Positions 7,250 through 16,654 of a DNA stretch of 64,000 bases are shown here, one piece after another (the first letter of the stretch is position 1; every line of letters begins with the position of its first letter). Source of the stretch: Sphingomonas sp. HITSZ_GF (GTDB lineage Bacteria > Pseudomonadota > Alphaproteobacteria > Sphingomonadales > Sphingomonadaceae). The DNA lies in the NCBI RefSeq assembly GCF_029543155.1, contig NZ_JARQXA010000001.1, forward strand, positions 310,001 through 374,000. The letters are read 5' to 3'. The notes under the pieces are model-generated. The model had not been told where the DNA came from. It did no database searches and saw only the letters and a program-made list of their open reading frames with translations. A program made the position numbers and the translations under genes.

Positions 7250-8356
7250 TCAGCCCGCCCAGGCTTCGTAGGGCAGGTCGAGATCGTCAGCGACGGCCTT
7301 GAACGCGATCTTGCCCTTATAGACGTTGAGGCCGTTGGCGAGGTGCTTGTCGGCCTTCATCGCGCCCTCGGCACCGAGGTTGGCCAGCTTGAGCACGAAG
7401 GGCAGCGTCGCGTTGTTGAGCGCGAAGGCAGAGGTGCGGGCGACGGCGCCCGGCATGTTGGCGACGCAATAGTGGATCACGCCGTCGACTTCATAGACCG
7501 GGTTGTCGTGGGTGGTCGCCTTGCTCGTCTCGAAGCAGCCGCCCTGGTCGATCGCGATGTCGACCAGCACCGAGCCGCGCATCATCGTCTTGAGCATTTC
7601 GCGGGTGACGAGCTTGGGCGCCGCGGCACCCGGCACGAGCACCGCGCCGATCACGACCTGCGAGGTCCTAACCGCCTCGGCGATCGCGGCCTTGGAGGCA
7701 TAGGCGGTCTTGATCTGGCTGCCGAAATGCATGTCGAGCTCGGCCAGCCGCTCGTTGCTGATGTCGTAGATCGTCACGTCGGCGCGCTGGCCGGTGGCCA
7801 TCTGCGCGGCGTTGATGCCCGAGACGCCGCCGCCAAGGATCGCGACCTTGCACGGCGCGACGCCCGGCACGCCGCCGAGCAGCTCGCCGCGACCGCCCTG
7901 TTCCTTCTCGAGATAATGCGACGCCACCTGGATCGACATGCGGCCGGCGACTTCGCTCATCGGCTTGAGCAGGGGCAGGGCGCCCGAATTCGACGTCACC
8001 GTCTCATAGGCGATGCAGGTCGCGCCCGACTTCATCAGGCCCTCGGCCTGCGGCTTGTCGGCGGCGAGGTGGAGATAGGTGAAGAGCAGGTGGCGCGGCT
8101 CGAGCATCGCGATTTCCTGCGGTTGCGGCTCCTTGACCTTCACGATCATGTCCGAGCCGGCGAACACGGCGGCGGCGTCCGGCGCGATCTTGGCGCCGAC
8201 GGCGGTATAGGCCGAATCGTCGAAATCGATGCCGCTGCCGGCCTTGGTTTCGACCAGCACTTCATGGCCGGCATGGACCAGCTCGGCGACCGAGGCCGGC
8301 GTCAGGCCGACACGATATTCGTGGTTCTTGATTTCCTTGGGAACGCCGATGCGCAT
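7250..8356 (-). CDS. ald: Alanine dehydrogenase
   Basis: 368 residues starting MRIGVPKEIKNHEYRVGLTP, the N-terminal substrate-site signature of L-alanine dehydrogenases (NAD+-dependent L-alanine to pyruvate plus ammonia). K in VETKAGSGIDF and the Rossmann motif AILGGGVSGINAAQMA are present, and the C-terminal ANMPGAVARTSAFALNN is typical. The start at 8356 has GGAGAGG upstream; longer upstream extension is non-homologous. It is divergent from an Lrp/AsnC regulator, a common pairing in which the regulator controls ald in response to alanine. Confidence 0.95.
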   Translation of the reverse strand: MRIGVPKEIKNHEYRVGLTPASVAELVHAGHEVLVETKAGSGIDFDDSAYTAVGAKIAPDAAAVFAGSDMIVKVKEPQPQEIAMLEPRHLLFTYLHLAADKPQAEGLMKSGATCIAYETVTSNSGALPLLKPMSEVAGRMSIQVASHYLEKEQGGRGELLGGVPGVAPCKVAILGGGVSGINAAQMATGQRADVTIYDISNERLAELDMHFGSQIKTAYASKAAIAEAVRTSQVVIGAVLVPGAAAPKLVTREMLKTMMRGSVLVDIAIDQGGCFETSKATTHDNPVYEVDGVIHYCVANMPGAVARTSAFALNNATLPFVLKLANLGAEGAMKADKHLANGLNVYKGKIAFKAVADDLDLPYEAWAG

Positions 8357-8496
8357 GGGAGCCTCTCCGTGAAAAGCGGTGTCGGCGCGCACGATATAGC
8401 ATGGATCGCAGCAAATCCCTGCAAAGATATGACATTGGGCGAAGGTTTGCGCATAAAATTGCTGTTTGGGGCGATGTTTTCGGCTATCCATGCAGC
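8357..8496. promoter_or_regulatory. Divergent ald / lrp control region
   Basis: 140 bp between the divergent ald and Lrp/AsnC starts, clearly more AT-rich than its surroundings. It contains several TGCAAA / TTTGCGCA-like half sites (for example near 8420-8426 and 8445-8454) that could be regulator-binding repeats. No single palindrome stands out, so the operator position is not defined. Confidence 0.35.
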
Positions 8497-8982
8497 ATGG
8501 ACAAAATCGATGCATCCATTCTCAAGCTACTCGCTGCCGATGCCCGCGCGCCCGTGAGCGCGATCGCGACTCAGGTAGGATTGTCGCAATCGGCTTGTAC
8601 CCGCCGCATCCAGGCGCTGGAGGCATCGGGCCATGTCCAAGGCTATGGCGCGCGGCTTGGGCATCGGCGGCTGGGTTTCCGGATCACGGCGCTGGTCGAC
8701 ATCACGCTGGGCACCCAGATCGAGGAAGATCTGGCGCGGTTCGAGGCCGCGGTGGCGCAGATCGACGGTGTGGTGGAATGCGCGCTGGTATCGGGCGGGC
8801 AGGATTACCGGCTGAAGATCCTGGCGCGCGACCTCGACGATTATGAACGGCTGCACCGCGAACATCTGGGGCGTTTGCCCGGCGTGGTGACGATCAACTC
8901 GAGCTTCGTGCTGCGCGCGGTACCGACGCGCAGCGAAGCGGAGGCGCTGTTCGGCGGCGGCCACCCAGCGCGCCACTCCTAA
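8497..8982 (+). CDS. Lrp/AsnC family transcriptional regulator
   Basis: 161 residues from MDKIDASILKLLAADARAPV. An N-terminal winged HTH (about 1-60, with QVGLSQSACTRRIQALEASG) is followed by an AsnC/RAM ligand domain (ITALVDITLG..VAQIDGVVECALVSGGQDYRLKILARD) of usual length. Ile/Leu-rich spacing and the G-x-x-D-Y-x-L segment are typical. Divergent orientation from ald suggests it activates alanine catabolism when alanine binds; this is inference from context. Confidence 0.92.
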   Translation: MDKIDASILKLLAADARAPVSAIATQVGLSQSACTRRIQALEASGHVQGYGARLGHRRLGFRITALVDITLGTQIEEDLARFEAAVAQIDGVVECALVSGGQDYRLKILARDLDDYERLHREHLGRLPGVVTINSSFVLRAVPTRSEAEALFGGGHPARHS

Positions 8983-9124
8983 CCAACCATCGGTTCGTCG
9001 CACGATCCGCTCGAACCACCCGCTCGGCACGTGATCCCGGCGGAACCGTTCATCCGTCGGACAGCTTCTGCCGAACACCCCTGTGGAACCGGCGGGGGCC
9101 AGTTTTTAAGAGGAGTGTCCTCCA

Positions 9125-9988
9125 ATGCGTACCATTTCCAAGAAATCAGGGGTTCGCCTTCTGGCTGTAATGCTTGCCGTTTCGGCGGCGCCTGGCGCGT
9201 TCGCGCAGGATCAGCAGTCTGCGCCCGACTCGAATATCGTCGTGAATGGCCCGGCGCCGTCCGAGATGACCCCGGGGCCTGAGATCAAGGGCGTCATCGT
9301 CGCGCGCAACGGCGACCGGATCAAGATCGGCACCGCCGACGGCGCCAGCACGATCATCGCGGTCACCGATGCGACGCGGATCAAGTCGAGCAGCGGCCTC
9401 TTCGGTGGCGGCAAGCTGGCATCGAACGCGCTGCTCAACGGTCTGCCGGTCACGGTGAAGACGATGCAGGCGGGCGGCGAACTCTACGCTAGCCAGATCA
9501 GCCTGAAGAAGAGCGACCTGCGCACCGCGACGATGATCGCGAGCGGCACGTCGCAGCGCTTCGATGAGCAGGCGGCGGCCACGGAGGCCCTGCGCGGCCG
9601 CATGGGCGACATCGACAAGTACAACATCAAGAGCACCACCAACGTGCACTTCGATGTGGGCCGCGCCGATATCTCGCCGGAGGACAAGGCGCAGCTCTGC
9701 TCCGCGGCGACCGCAGCCGACCAGCAGGAGAACGCGCTTCTGCTCGTGGTCGGCTATACCGACTCGACCGGCAGCGACGACCTGAACCAGGTGCTGAGCG
9801 AGAAGCGCGCGGCCAAGGTAATCAACTATCTGCAGCAGCAGTGCGGCTGGAAGCCCTACCGCATGCTGACGCCGACGGGCATGGCCAAGGCCGATCCGCT
9901 GGCGCCGAATGACACCGAGGAAGGCAAGGCGATGAACCGCCGCGTCGCCGTGAACGTGCTCGTCAGCAAGAGCGTCGACGGGCTCTAA
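9125..9988 (+). CDS. OmpA-family outer-membrane / periplasmic protein
   Basis: 287 residues. Signal peptide cleaved near AFAQD (residue 27). Residues about 55-135 form a DUF5666-like beta domain (GVIVARNGDRIKIGTADGASTIIAVTDATRI). The C-terminus is an OmpA peptidoglycan-binding domain (NVHFDVGRADISPEDKAQL.. VVGYTDSTGSDDLNQVLSEKRAAKVINYL.. NRRVAVNVL) with the Asp and Arg used to bind diaminopimelate. Start ATG 9125 has AGAGGAG upstream. A perfect UUCG-capped hairpin follows the stop. Confidence 0.88.
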   Translation: MRTISKKSGVRLLAVMLAVSAAPGAFAQDQQSAPDSNIVVNGPAPSEMTPGPEIKGVIVARNGDRIKIGTADGASTIIAVTDATRIKSSSGLFGGGKLASNALLNGLPVTVKTMQAGGELYASQISLKKSDLRTATMIASGTSQRFDEQAAATEALRGRMGDIDKYNIKSTTNVHFDVGRADISPEDKAQLCSAATAADQQENALLLVVGYTDSTGSDDLNQVLSEKRAAKVINYLQQQCGWKPYRMLTPTGMAKADPLAPNDTEEGKAMNRRVAVNVLVSKSVDGL

Positions 9989-10005
9989 GACGGGCTAAGT
10001 TGATT

Positions 10006-10027
10006 GGGGCGGGCTTCGGCCCGCCCC
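10006..10027 (+). terminator. Stem-loop with UUCG tetraloop after the OmpA-like gene
   Basis: Perfect 9-bp stem GGGGCGGGC / GCCCGCCCC closed by TTCG, 18 bases after the stop codon. There is no T-tract, so termination may be weak or the hairpin may protect the 3' end. Confidence 0.6.
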
Positions 10028-10269
10028 ATGTGACACGCGATACTCACGAAATCCGTCTTCACCAGCGCGTTGGTCACCGGGAATTTGCCCAGGCCCTATA
10101 TTGATTTCGCGCGACGGAACTCTCCACACCCCTTGCGCGTCCACCCCTGCGTAACGACATTCGTTGATTGGCTTTGCTGCGCGTGCTAACGGCGCGCCCG
10201 CACTTAGAAGATCGAGAACGCAGGTCGCATGACCAGGTCCGTTTCCTTTCCGACGCGACATCCGCGCCC

Positions 10270-12204
10270 GTGAATACCATCCCAGAAGGGGCCGCGCAGA
10301 CGGCTCCGACAGAACATGACGCGCACGCGGCGCATGGCCACAGTCATGACGCCACGTGGAAGCTGGCGATCGGCGCCATCGGCATCGTCTTCGGCGATAT
10401 CGGCACCAGCCCGCTCTATGCGTTCCGCGAAACCTTTGACGGTCACCACAAGCTGACGCTCGACACCATGCACATCATGGGCGTGATCAGCCTGATGTTC
10501 TGGTCGATGATGGTGGTGGTGACGCTGAAATACGTCACGATCATCATGCGCGCCGACAACAAGGGCGAGGGCGGCAGCCTGGCGCTGCTCGCGCTGATCT
10601 CGCGCTCGAGCGGCAACCCCAAGCGCTGGACGCAGGGGATCGTGCTGCTCGGCGTATTCGCCACCGCGCTCTTCTACGGCGACTCGATGATCACGCCGGC
10701 GGTGTCGGTGCTGTCGGCGGTCGAGGGCCTTGCCGTTGCCGCGCCGGGCTTCTCCCGGCTCGTGCTGCCGATCGCAGTGGTGATCCTGGTGCTGCTCTTC
10801 TCGATCCAGCGGACCGGCACCTCGCGCGTCGGTACGCTGTTCGGGCCGATCATGCTGTTCTACTTCCTGACGATCGCGACGCTGGGCACGCTGAGCCTGA
10901 TCCAGACCCCCACGATCCTGCATGCGCTGCTGCCGCATCACGCGTTCCTGTTCCTCGCCGCCGACCCGGTGAAGGGCTTCCTGGCGCTGGGCTCGGTCGT
11001 GCTCGCGGTGACGGGTGCCGAGGCACTCTACGCCGACATGGGCCATTTCGGCCGCAAGCCGATCCGCATCTCGTGGCTGTGGTTCGTGCTGCCGGCGCTG
11101 ATTCTCAACTATATGGGGCAGGGCGCGCTGCTGATGCGCGAGGGCCATGCCGCGCTGCGCAGCCCCTTCTACATGCTGGCGCCCGAAGTCCTGCAGTTTC
11201 CGCTCGTCATCCTGGCGACGATGGCGGCCGTCATCGCCTCGCAGGCGGTGATCTCGGGTGCCTTCTCGGTGACGCAGCAGGCAATCCAGCTCGGCTTCGT
11301 GCCGCGCCTGCGCATCGAGCATACCAGCGCCTCGACCGCCGGCCAGATCTACATCCCGCTCATCAACTGGGCGCTGATGATCATGGTGATCCTGCTGGTG
11401 CTGGCGTTCCAGACGTCGTCGAACCTCACCGCGGCGTACGGCATCGCGGTGACCGGCGCGATGCTGATCGACAACTGCCTGCTGGCGGTCGTCCTGTTCT
11501 CGCTGTGGAAGTGGAAGAAGCGCTATGCGATTCCGCTGCTGGCGATCTTTTTCACCGTCGATCTGGCCTATTTCGCCGCGAACCTGACCAAGGTGCCCGA
11601 TGGCGGCTGGTTCCCGCTGTTCATCGGCTTCCTGGTGTTCACGCTGCTGACCACCTGGTCGAAGGGCCGCCAGCTGATGATCAACCGGCTGCGCGAGAGC
11701 GCGATGCCAATCAAGATCTTCATCGATTCGGCGGCGAGCACGGCCACCCGCGTGCCGGGCACCGCGGTGTTCATGACGTCGACGCCCGAGGGCGTGCCGC
11801 ACGCGCTGCTGCACAACCTCAAGCACAACAAGGTGCTGCACGAGCGCGTGATCCTGCTGACGGTGAAGATCAAGGACGTGCCCTATGTCCCTGACGAGCA
11901 TCGCATGATCGTCGACGATCTGGGCCGCGGCTTCCACCGCATGATTCTGGCCTATGGCTTCATGCAGGAGGCGGACGTGCCGGCCGCACTGAAGCAGGCC
12001 GGCGCGTGCGGGGCCGAGTTCAAGATGATGGAGACCAGCTTCTTCCTGGCGCGGCAGACGCTGTTGCCGTCGTCGCGGCCGGGAATGATGATCTGGCGCG
12101 AGAAGCTGTTCGCCTGGATGCTGCGCAACGCGGAAAGCGCGATGGAGTTCTTCCGCCTGCCCACCAACCGCGTGGTCGAGCTGGGCAGCCAGGTCGAGAT
12201 TTGA
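10270..12204 (+). CDS. kup: Kup potassium uptake protein
   Basis: About 644 residues from GTG 10270 (a TTG at 10168 would give 678). After a His-rich N-terminal tail ([13 protein letters not shown]) comes the Kup signature [16 protein letters not shown] and twelve hydrophobic segments, then a roughly 150-residue cytoplasmic C-terminus beginning near [14 protein letters not shown]. Kup is a low-rate K+/H+ symporter of the inner membrane. The His-rich segment is unusual and could bind metal, but this is only a composition remark. The start is uncertain because neither candidate has a good ribosome-binding site. Confidence 0.93.
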   Translation: MNTIPEGAAQTAPTEHDAHAAHGHSHDATWKLAIGAIGIVFGDIGTSPLYAFRETFDGHHKLTLDTMHIMGVISLMFWSMMVVVTLKYVTIIMRADNKGEGGSLALLALISRSSGNPKRWTQGIVLLGVFATALFYGDSMITPAVSVLSAVEGLAVAAPGFSRLVLPIAVVILVLLFSIQRTGTSRVGTLFGPIMLFYFLTIATLGTLSLIQTPTILHALLPHHAFLFLAADPVKGFLALGSVVLAVTGAEALYADMGHFGRKPIRISWLWFVLPALILNYMGQGALLMREGHAALRSPFYMLAPEVLQFPLVILATMAAVIASQAVISGAFSVTQQAIQLGFVPRLRIEHTSASTAGQIYIPLINWALMIMVILLVLAFQTSSNLTAAYGIAVTGAMLIDNCLLAVVLFSLWKWKKRYAIPLLAIFFTVDLAYFAANLTKVPDGGWFPLFIGFLVFTLLTTWSKGRQLMINRLRESAMPIKIFIDSAASTATRVPGTAVFMTSTPEGVPHALLHNLKHNKVLHERVILLTVKIKDVPYVPDEHRMIVDDLGRGFHRMILAYGFMQEADVPAALKQAGACGAEFKMMETSFFLARQTLLPSSRPGMMIWREKLFAWMLRNAESAMEFFRLPTNRVVELGSQVEI

Positions 12205-12222
12205 CCCGCCGCTGCATTAGCC

Positions 12223-12301
12223 GTTCCCCGGCGAAAACCGGGGCCCAGGACTTCTCTGCTGCGTCCCACGTGGCGCTGGACCTCGGCTTGCGCCGGGGAG
12301 C
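12223..12301. repeat. REP-type inverted repeat, family B, degenerate
   Basis: Left arm TTCCCCGGCGAAAACCGGGG and right arm ..CCTCGGCTTGCGCCGGGGA flank about 35 bases. The two arms no longer match perfectly, so this is an older copy. It fills the gap between kup and the next gene. Confidence 0.7.
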
Positions 12302-12316
12302 AGCTTTGCTGGGCGG

Positions 12317-12838
12317 GTGAGCTTGGATCAATCCAGGCCCGCGCCTCTCATCGTCACTGCGCTGCTGGGGCGGCAGGACCAGGCCTGGTTCAACGCGCTG
12401 CGCCGGGAGCATTATCCGCCTGAGCGCAATGTGGTGGACGCGCACCTGACGCTGTTCCACCAACTGCCGCCTTCGGTGGCGGACGAGCTCAAGCATCGGC
12501 TCTCGGTCGAGACGCGCGGCATCCGCGCGCCGCGCGCCAGGGTGACCGGGCTGATGTCGCTCGGCGGCGGCGTCGCCTACCGGATCGAAGCGCCGGAGCT
12601 GGTGGCGATTCGCGAGGGGCTGGTCGATGCCTTTGCCGGGCTGCTGACGCCCCAGGACGCCGGCCGCTGGCGCCCGCACGTCACGATCCAGAACAAGGTG
12701 CGCCCGGTCCTGGCCAAGGCGGTGCTCGCCGCGCTGTCACGCGATTTCATCCCGCGCGAGGTGGAAATCGCCGGGCTGGCGAGCTGGCAGTATCGCGGCG
12801 GCCCCTGGGAAGCGCATTCCCGCCACATGTTCGCTTGA
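12317..12838 (+). CDS. 2H phosphoesterase / 2'-5' RNA ligase family protein
   Basis: 173 residues, GTG start at 12317. Two HxT/S motifs define the 2H superfamily: H43-L-T-L and, about 85 residues on, H-V-T-I (WRPHVTIQNKVRP). Members hydrolyse or ligate 2'-5' or 2',3'-cyclic phosphodiesters on RNA or small nucleotides. The true substrate is unknown. It sits directly upstream of tRNA-Met. Confidence 0.82.
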   Translation: MSLDQSRPAPLIVTALLGRQDQAWFNALRREHYPPERNVVDAHLTLFHQLPPSVADELKHRLSVETRGIRAPRARVTGLMSLGGGVAYRIEAPELVAIREGLVDAFAGLLTPQDAGRWRPHVTIQNKVRPVLAKAVLAALSRDFIPREVEIAGLASWQYRGGPWEAHSRHMFA

Positions 12839-12879
12839 CGGGCGGCGAAGCGGGACCTATTGGGCGCCCTCCGCTTTGG

Positions 12880-12956
12880 GGCGGAGTAGCTCAGTTGGTT
12901 AGAGCAGCGGAATCATAATCCGCGTGTCGGGGGTTCAAGTCCCTCCTCCGCTACCA
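12880..12956 (+). tRNA. tRNA-Met (anticodon CAT), elongator type
   Basis: 77 bases with encoded CCA. Acceptor stem GGCGGAG / CTCCGCT, D-arm GCTC..GAGC, anticodon stem GCGGA / TCCGC around loop ATCATAA (anticodon CAT), T-arm GGGGG TTCAAGT CCCTC. The first acceptor pair is a G-T wobble, so it is not the mismatched 5' end of initiator tRNA, and the anticodon stem lacks the three consecutive G-C pairs of an initiator. tRNA-Ile2 (lysidine-modified CAT) is the alternative. Confidence 0.95.
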
Positions 12957-13094
12957 CTTCGACAGTGGGTGCCCCAAGCGTCCTTCCCCGCCAAATTGTC
13001 GCGATCTGTCAATTGCTTGTTCCCCGTGGCGGGTTCATGATCGCCTGCATCTGGCTTCGCCGCGTCGGCGAGAACCAGGATCGGATGCGTCCCT

Positions 13095-13898
13095 ATGAGT
13101 GACCTGCATCAACGTGCCGAGCTGCTGCTCGGCTCGCCCGTGCGCTCGTCCCGGCGGATTTCGGGCGCCGATCTCTCGATGGTCTGGGCGCTCGACCTTG
13201 CCGACGGCCGCAGCGTGATCGCCAAGCAGGGCAAGGGCGCCTATATCGAGGCCGAGATGCTGCGCGCCATCGCCGCCACCCGGGCGCCGGTGCCGGCGGT
13301 GCTGGCCGCGGAAGACGAGCTGGTCCTGATGGAGCGGCTCGAATCGACCAGCGGCCCCTCGGTCGCCTGGGAATCGCTCGCCGAAGCGCTGGCGCTGCTC
13401 CACGGCGCCCCGGGGCCGGGCTATGGCTGGAACCGCGACTATGCCTTCGGCCCGGTCGCGATCGGCAATCACTGGAACGCGGACTGGGCGGCATTCTGGG
13501 CGGACAACCGCTTGCGCTGCCATTTGCCGCATGTCGATTTCAACCTTGCCCGCCGGCTGGGCGCCCTGGCTGACCGTTGCGGCGAGCTGCTGCCGCGCGA
13601 TCCGCCGCCCGCGCTGCTCCATGGCGACCTGTGGGGCGGCAACATCCTGGTCGCGGGCGGCCGGGTGACCGGGCTGATCGATCCGGCCTGCTATCATGGC
13701 GACCGCGAGGTTGATGCGGCGATGCTTACCCTGTTCGACCTGCTGTCGCCCGCGTTCGTCGAGCGGCTGGCGCTTCCACAGGGCTGGCAGCGCCGCCAGC
13801 CGCTTTACCGGCTCTGGCCGCTGCTCGTGCATCTGCGGCTGTTCGGCGCGGCCTATCGCGGCCGTATCGAGGCCGATCTCTACACGCTGGGCTTCTGA
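13095..13898 (+). CDS. Fructosamine-3-kinase-like protein (aminoglycoside phosphotransferase fold)
   Basis: 267 residues. The catalytic loop L-H176-G-D178-L-W-G-G-N and the metal-binding segment L-I-D-P-A-C-Y-H-G-D-R-E-V-D are characteristic of fructosamine/ribulosamine kinases, which phosphorylate ketosamine adducts on proteins as a deglycation step. The N-terminal lobe has V-I-A-K-Q-G for the ATP-binding Lys. Length is near the bacterial family norm. ATG 13095 is preceded by no strong ribosome-binding site. Confidence 0.85.
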   Translation: MSDLHQRAELLLGSPVRSSRRISGADLSMVWALDLADGRSVIAKQGKGAYIEAEMLRAIAATRAPVPAVLAAEDELVLMERLESTSGPSVAWESLAEALALLHGAPGPGYGWNRDYAFGPVAIGNHWNADWAAFWADNRLRCHLPHVDFNLARRLGALADRCGELLPRDPPPALLHGDLWGGNILVAGGRVTGLIDPACYHGDREVDAAMLTLFDLLSPAFVERLALPQGWQRRQPLYRLWPLLVHLRLFGAAYRGRIEADLYTLGF

Positions 13899-13906
13899 GG
13901 CGCCGT

Positions 13907-13944
13907 CGGCGGGCACGCCGCGCTGGGGATTGGCGTGCCCGCCG
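13907..13944 (+). terminator. Long inverted repeat after the kinase gene
   Basis: 13-bp perfect arms CGGCGGGCACGCC / GGCGTGCCCGCCG with a 12-base loop start 9 bases after the stop codon. A second small hairpin, GCAGGCG-CTG-CGCCTGC, lies at 13962-13978. No T-tract follows either. The rest of this 240-bp gap up to 14138 shows nothing else recognisable. Confidence 0.5.
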
Positions 13945-14138
13945 GTCGCAGCGCGGAGTGGGCAGGCGCTGCGCCTGCACCCGGCCGGGAGTAGGGACGG
14001 GCGCGCCTCCTTGTCGCCCGAACCGGCGGAACCCGCGATCACGAACGGGGGAAGCGCGATCACTCCTTCGAGGGTGAGGGACTCGCCTTTGGCGTCATGC
14101 CGGTCATGATGGCGGTGAGCCGAATCGGGGGAGGGGGC

Positions 14139-15524
14139 ATGCTCAGCAGGCGCGATATCATAGCATTATTGGCTGCGGGTGCCGCGGCACCGGCCGTGGC
14201 GTTCGAACCGTCGACCCAGCCGCGCCTGCCCTGGGCGGCCTTTCGCCGTACGCCCGACTATCCGCGCTTCGTCGAGGCGGTGCGTCGGATGAAGGCCAAT
14301 CCCGATGCCGAGAGCCCGAACAGCTGGGGCTTCTGGCCGATGGTCCACATGCACCATTGCCCGCACGGCAAGCCCTATTTCCTCGCCTGGCACCGCGGGT
14401 ATCTCCACCTGTTCGAGGCGAAGCTGCGCGAGATATCCGGCTCCGCGACGCTCCGGGTGCCCTATTGGGACTATTTCGCCGATCCGCACCTTCCCGCCGA
14501 GTTCACCAGCGGCAATTCGGCGACCAACCCGCTGTTCGAACCACGCATCGGCGGCGAAGTGGGCAAGGCGCTGGGCTTCGCCGCCTTCGCGCCGCAGATC
14601 ACCGGCTTCCAGCGCGGCGCCAGTGCCGAATGCTTCGAGGCGGAGGTGGAGGCCTTCCACAACAAGGTCCACAATCTGGTCGGCGGCCGGATGGCGACGA
14701 TGCTTTCGCCTTCGGACGTGATCTTCTGGGTCCATCACGCCAATGTCGACCGGCTCTGGGCCGCCTGGACCGCGGCGGGCGAGGGGCGGACGATGCCGCC
14801 GCCGGGCGATGCCTATTGGGCGGGCCGCTTCGACTATGCCGAGGGTGTGGAGCTGGACCGAGCGGTGGCGAGCGACGGGGCGGGCCTCGGCTATCGCTAC
14901 CCGGACCTGAAGCTGCCGGCGCGCGAGGGCGAGCCGGCGCCCCGGCCCACGCCGAGGCCGGTGGAAATTCCGCCTCCGCCCGCCGATGCGGCTCCTGCTC
15001 CTGTTCCGGCTCCCGTGCCCGTTCCCGAGCCGGTTCCAGTCGAGGCGCCGCCGCCCATGGCCATGGCGCCGCCGCCCGCGCCCGCCGCTGCGGCCCCCGC
15101 GCCGGTGCCCTATCGCGGCATCTGGCTGGGCGGCAGCCGCTACCAGCGCGAGCCGCTGGCGCGCGCGCGTGACGCCGGCTTCGTGCCCGATGAAGTGACG
15201 ATCGTGCTCGATCAGATCTCGCTCAGCGGCGCGGGCCAGCTCGGCGGCTATTTCTACGACCTCTATCTCGACCTGGACGGCGAGGGCAGAACCTTGCCTG
15301 AATGCCTGCTCGGCTCGATCGGACCGTTCCAGATATCCTCGGCGCGCCATCACAGCGAGGACGGCATGGCACGGATCGAGCTGCCGGTGGGCGAGGTGAT
15401 CCGCCGCGAGGCGCAGGGGCTCGATCTCGCCGATCTGGGGGTGGTGTTCGCCCGGGTCGAAGTGGAGGGTGCTGCCGCCGGCGAGACGATCGCGATCGGA
15501 TCGATCGAGGTCGCGGGCGGCTAG
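14139..15524 (+). CDS. Tyrosinase-family copper oxidase with Pro-rich linker and C-terminal domain
   Basis: 461 residues from ATG 14139, which follows GGGGGAGG. The N-terminus MLSRRDIIALLAAGAAAPAVA is a Tat-type signal (twin Arg). CuA: one of H70-H73 (HMHHCPH), H76 and H85 in W-H-R-G-Y, with Cys74 placed for the His-Cys thioether seen in many tyrosinases. CuB: H174-N-K-V-H178 and H199/H200 in FWVHHANVDRLW. Residues about 265-325 are a Pro/Ala linker, then a roughly 130-residue beta-rich domain. Expected activity is monophenol or catechol oxidation; the C-terminal domain may be a lid or shielding domain, which is inference. Confidence 0.88.
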   Translation: MLSRRDIIALLAAGAAAPAVAFEPSTQPRLPWAAFRRTPDYPRFVEAVRRMKANPDAESPNSWGFWPMVHMHHCPHGKPYFLAWHRGYLHLFEAKLREISGSATLRVPYWDYFADPHLPAEFTSGNSATNPLFEPRIGGEVGKALGFAAFAPQITGFQRGASAECFEAEVEAFHNKVHNLVGGRMATMLSPSDVIFWVHHANVDRLWAAWTAAGEGRTMPPPGDAYWAGRFDYAEGVELDRAVASDGAGLGYRYPDLKLPAREGEPAPRPTPRPVEIPPPPADAAPAPVPAPVPVPEPVPVEAPPPMAMAPPPAPAAAAPAPVPYRGIWLGGSRYQREPLARARDAGFVPDEVTIVLDQISLSGAGQLGGYFYDLYLDLDGEGRTLPECLLGSIGPFQISSARHHSEDGMARIELPVGEVIRREAQGLDLADLGVVFARVEVEGAAAGETIAIGSIEVAGG

Positions 15525-15646
15525 CAGGGCTTTCGGCACCCCAGCCAAAGCTGTTGTCCACAGCCATTGCGGGCGGTGGCACACTACCCATGTTGCCTCT
15601 TGCCTCTGCCAGCCCCTAGATGCGGGGCTCAGCCAATTCGGAAACC

Positions 15647-16624
15647 ATGATGACCGCCACCCATTCGACTCGCATGCTGATCCTCGGTTCCGGCCCCGCC
15701 GGCCTTACCGCCGCCATCTATGGCGCGCGTGCAGGCATGGCGCCGATCGTGGTGCAGGGCATCCAGCCCGGCGGCCAGCTGATGACCACCACCGATGTCG
15801 AGAATTATCCCGGCTTCCGCGACGTGATCCAGGGGCCGTGGCTGATGCAGGAGATGCAGGCCCAGGCCGAGCATGTCGGCGCGCAGATGATGTGGGACAC
15901 GATCGTCGAGGTCGACGTCACCCAGCGTCCGTTCCGCATGGTCGGCGACAGTGGCACCGTCTATCTGGGCGACGTGCTGGTGATCGCCACCGGCGCGCAG
16001 GCCAAGTGGCTGGGCCTCGATTCGGAGCGGCTGCTCCAGGGCAAGGGCGTGAGTGCCTGCGCGACCTGCGACGGCTTCTTCTTCCGCGGCAAGAAGGTCG
16101 CGGTGATCGGCGGCGGCAACACCGCGGTGGAAGAGGCGCTCTACCTCACCAACCACAGCCATGACGTGACCGTGATCCACCGCCGCGATTCGTTCCGCGC
16201 CGAGAAGATCCTGCAGCAGCGCCTGTTCGCCAATGACCGCATCAACGTGCTGTGGAACAAGAAGGTCGAGCGCTTCATCGGCGGCGGCGAGCCCGAGGGC
16301 CTTGTGGCGATCGAGCTGAAGGACATGGAGACCGGCGAGCTGTCGCAGATCGAAGTCGATGGCGGCTTCGTCGCGATTGGCCATCACCCGTCGACCGAGC
16401 TGTTCCGCGGCCATATCGACCTCGACGATGACGGCTATATCAAGGTCGAGACCGGCACCACCAAGACCAGCGTGCCCGGCGTGTTCGCCTGCGGCGACGT
16501 GATGGACAAGCATTACCGCCAGGCGGTGACCGCCGCCGGCACGGGCTGCATGGCAGCGCTCGACGCCGAGCGCTTCCTGGCCGAGGCGGACTTCGAGACG
16601 GTGGTCCAGCACGCGGCGGAGTGA
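15647..16624 (+). CDS. trxB: Thioredoxin-disulfide reductase
   Basis: 325 residues from ATG 15647 (a 334-residue version from 15620 is possible). FAD-binding GSGPAGLTAAIYGARAG, redox centre C138-A-T-C141-D, NADPH-binding GGGNTAVEEALYL and C-terminal FAD motif GVFACGDVMDKHYRQAVTAAGTG are all intact. It reduces thioredoxin with NADPH in the cytoplasm. A symmetric hairpin separates it from the convergent XrtA-associated hydrolase gene. Confidence 0.96.
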   Translation: MMTATHSTRMLILGSGPAGLTAAIYGARAGMAPIVVQGIQPGGQLMTTTDVENYPGFRDVIQGPWLMQEMQAQAEHVGAQMMWDTIVEVDVTQRPFRMVGDSGTVYLGDVLVIATGAQAKWLGLDSERLLQGKGVSACATCDGFFFRGKKVAVIGGGNTAVEEALYLTNHSHDVTVIHRRDSFRAEKILQQRLFANDRINVLWNKKVERFIGGGEPEGLVAIELKDMETGELSQIEVDGGFVAIGHHPSTELFRGHIDLDDDGYIKVETGTTKTSVPGVFACGDVMDKHYRQAVTAAGTGCMAALDAERFLAEADFETVVQHAAE

Positions 16625-16630
16625 GTGCAT

Positions 16631-16653
16631 TCCCCTCCCTGGAAGGGAGGGGA
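16631..16653. terminator. Bidirectional terminator hairpin between trxB and hydrolase 1
   Basis: TCCCCTCCCT-GGA-AGGGAGGGGA, a 10-bp perfect stem with a 3-base loop, lies between two convergent stop codons. It shares the TCCCCTCCC core with the hairpin at the ccmI end. Confidence 0.65.
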
Positions 16654-16654
16654 G

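Noticed and set aside
9041-9100. GGAAC elements upstream of the OmpA-like gene as an EcfG promoter
   Set aside because: Neither GGAAC copy has GTT at 16-18 bases: the first is followed by GCTT and the second by GTT after only 12 bases.
12880-12956. tRNA-Met as an attachment site for an integrated element
   Set aside because: No integrase gene or direct repeat of the tRNA 3' end was found, and the flanking genes look native.
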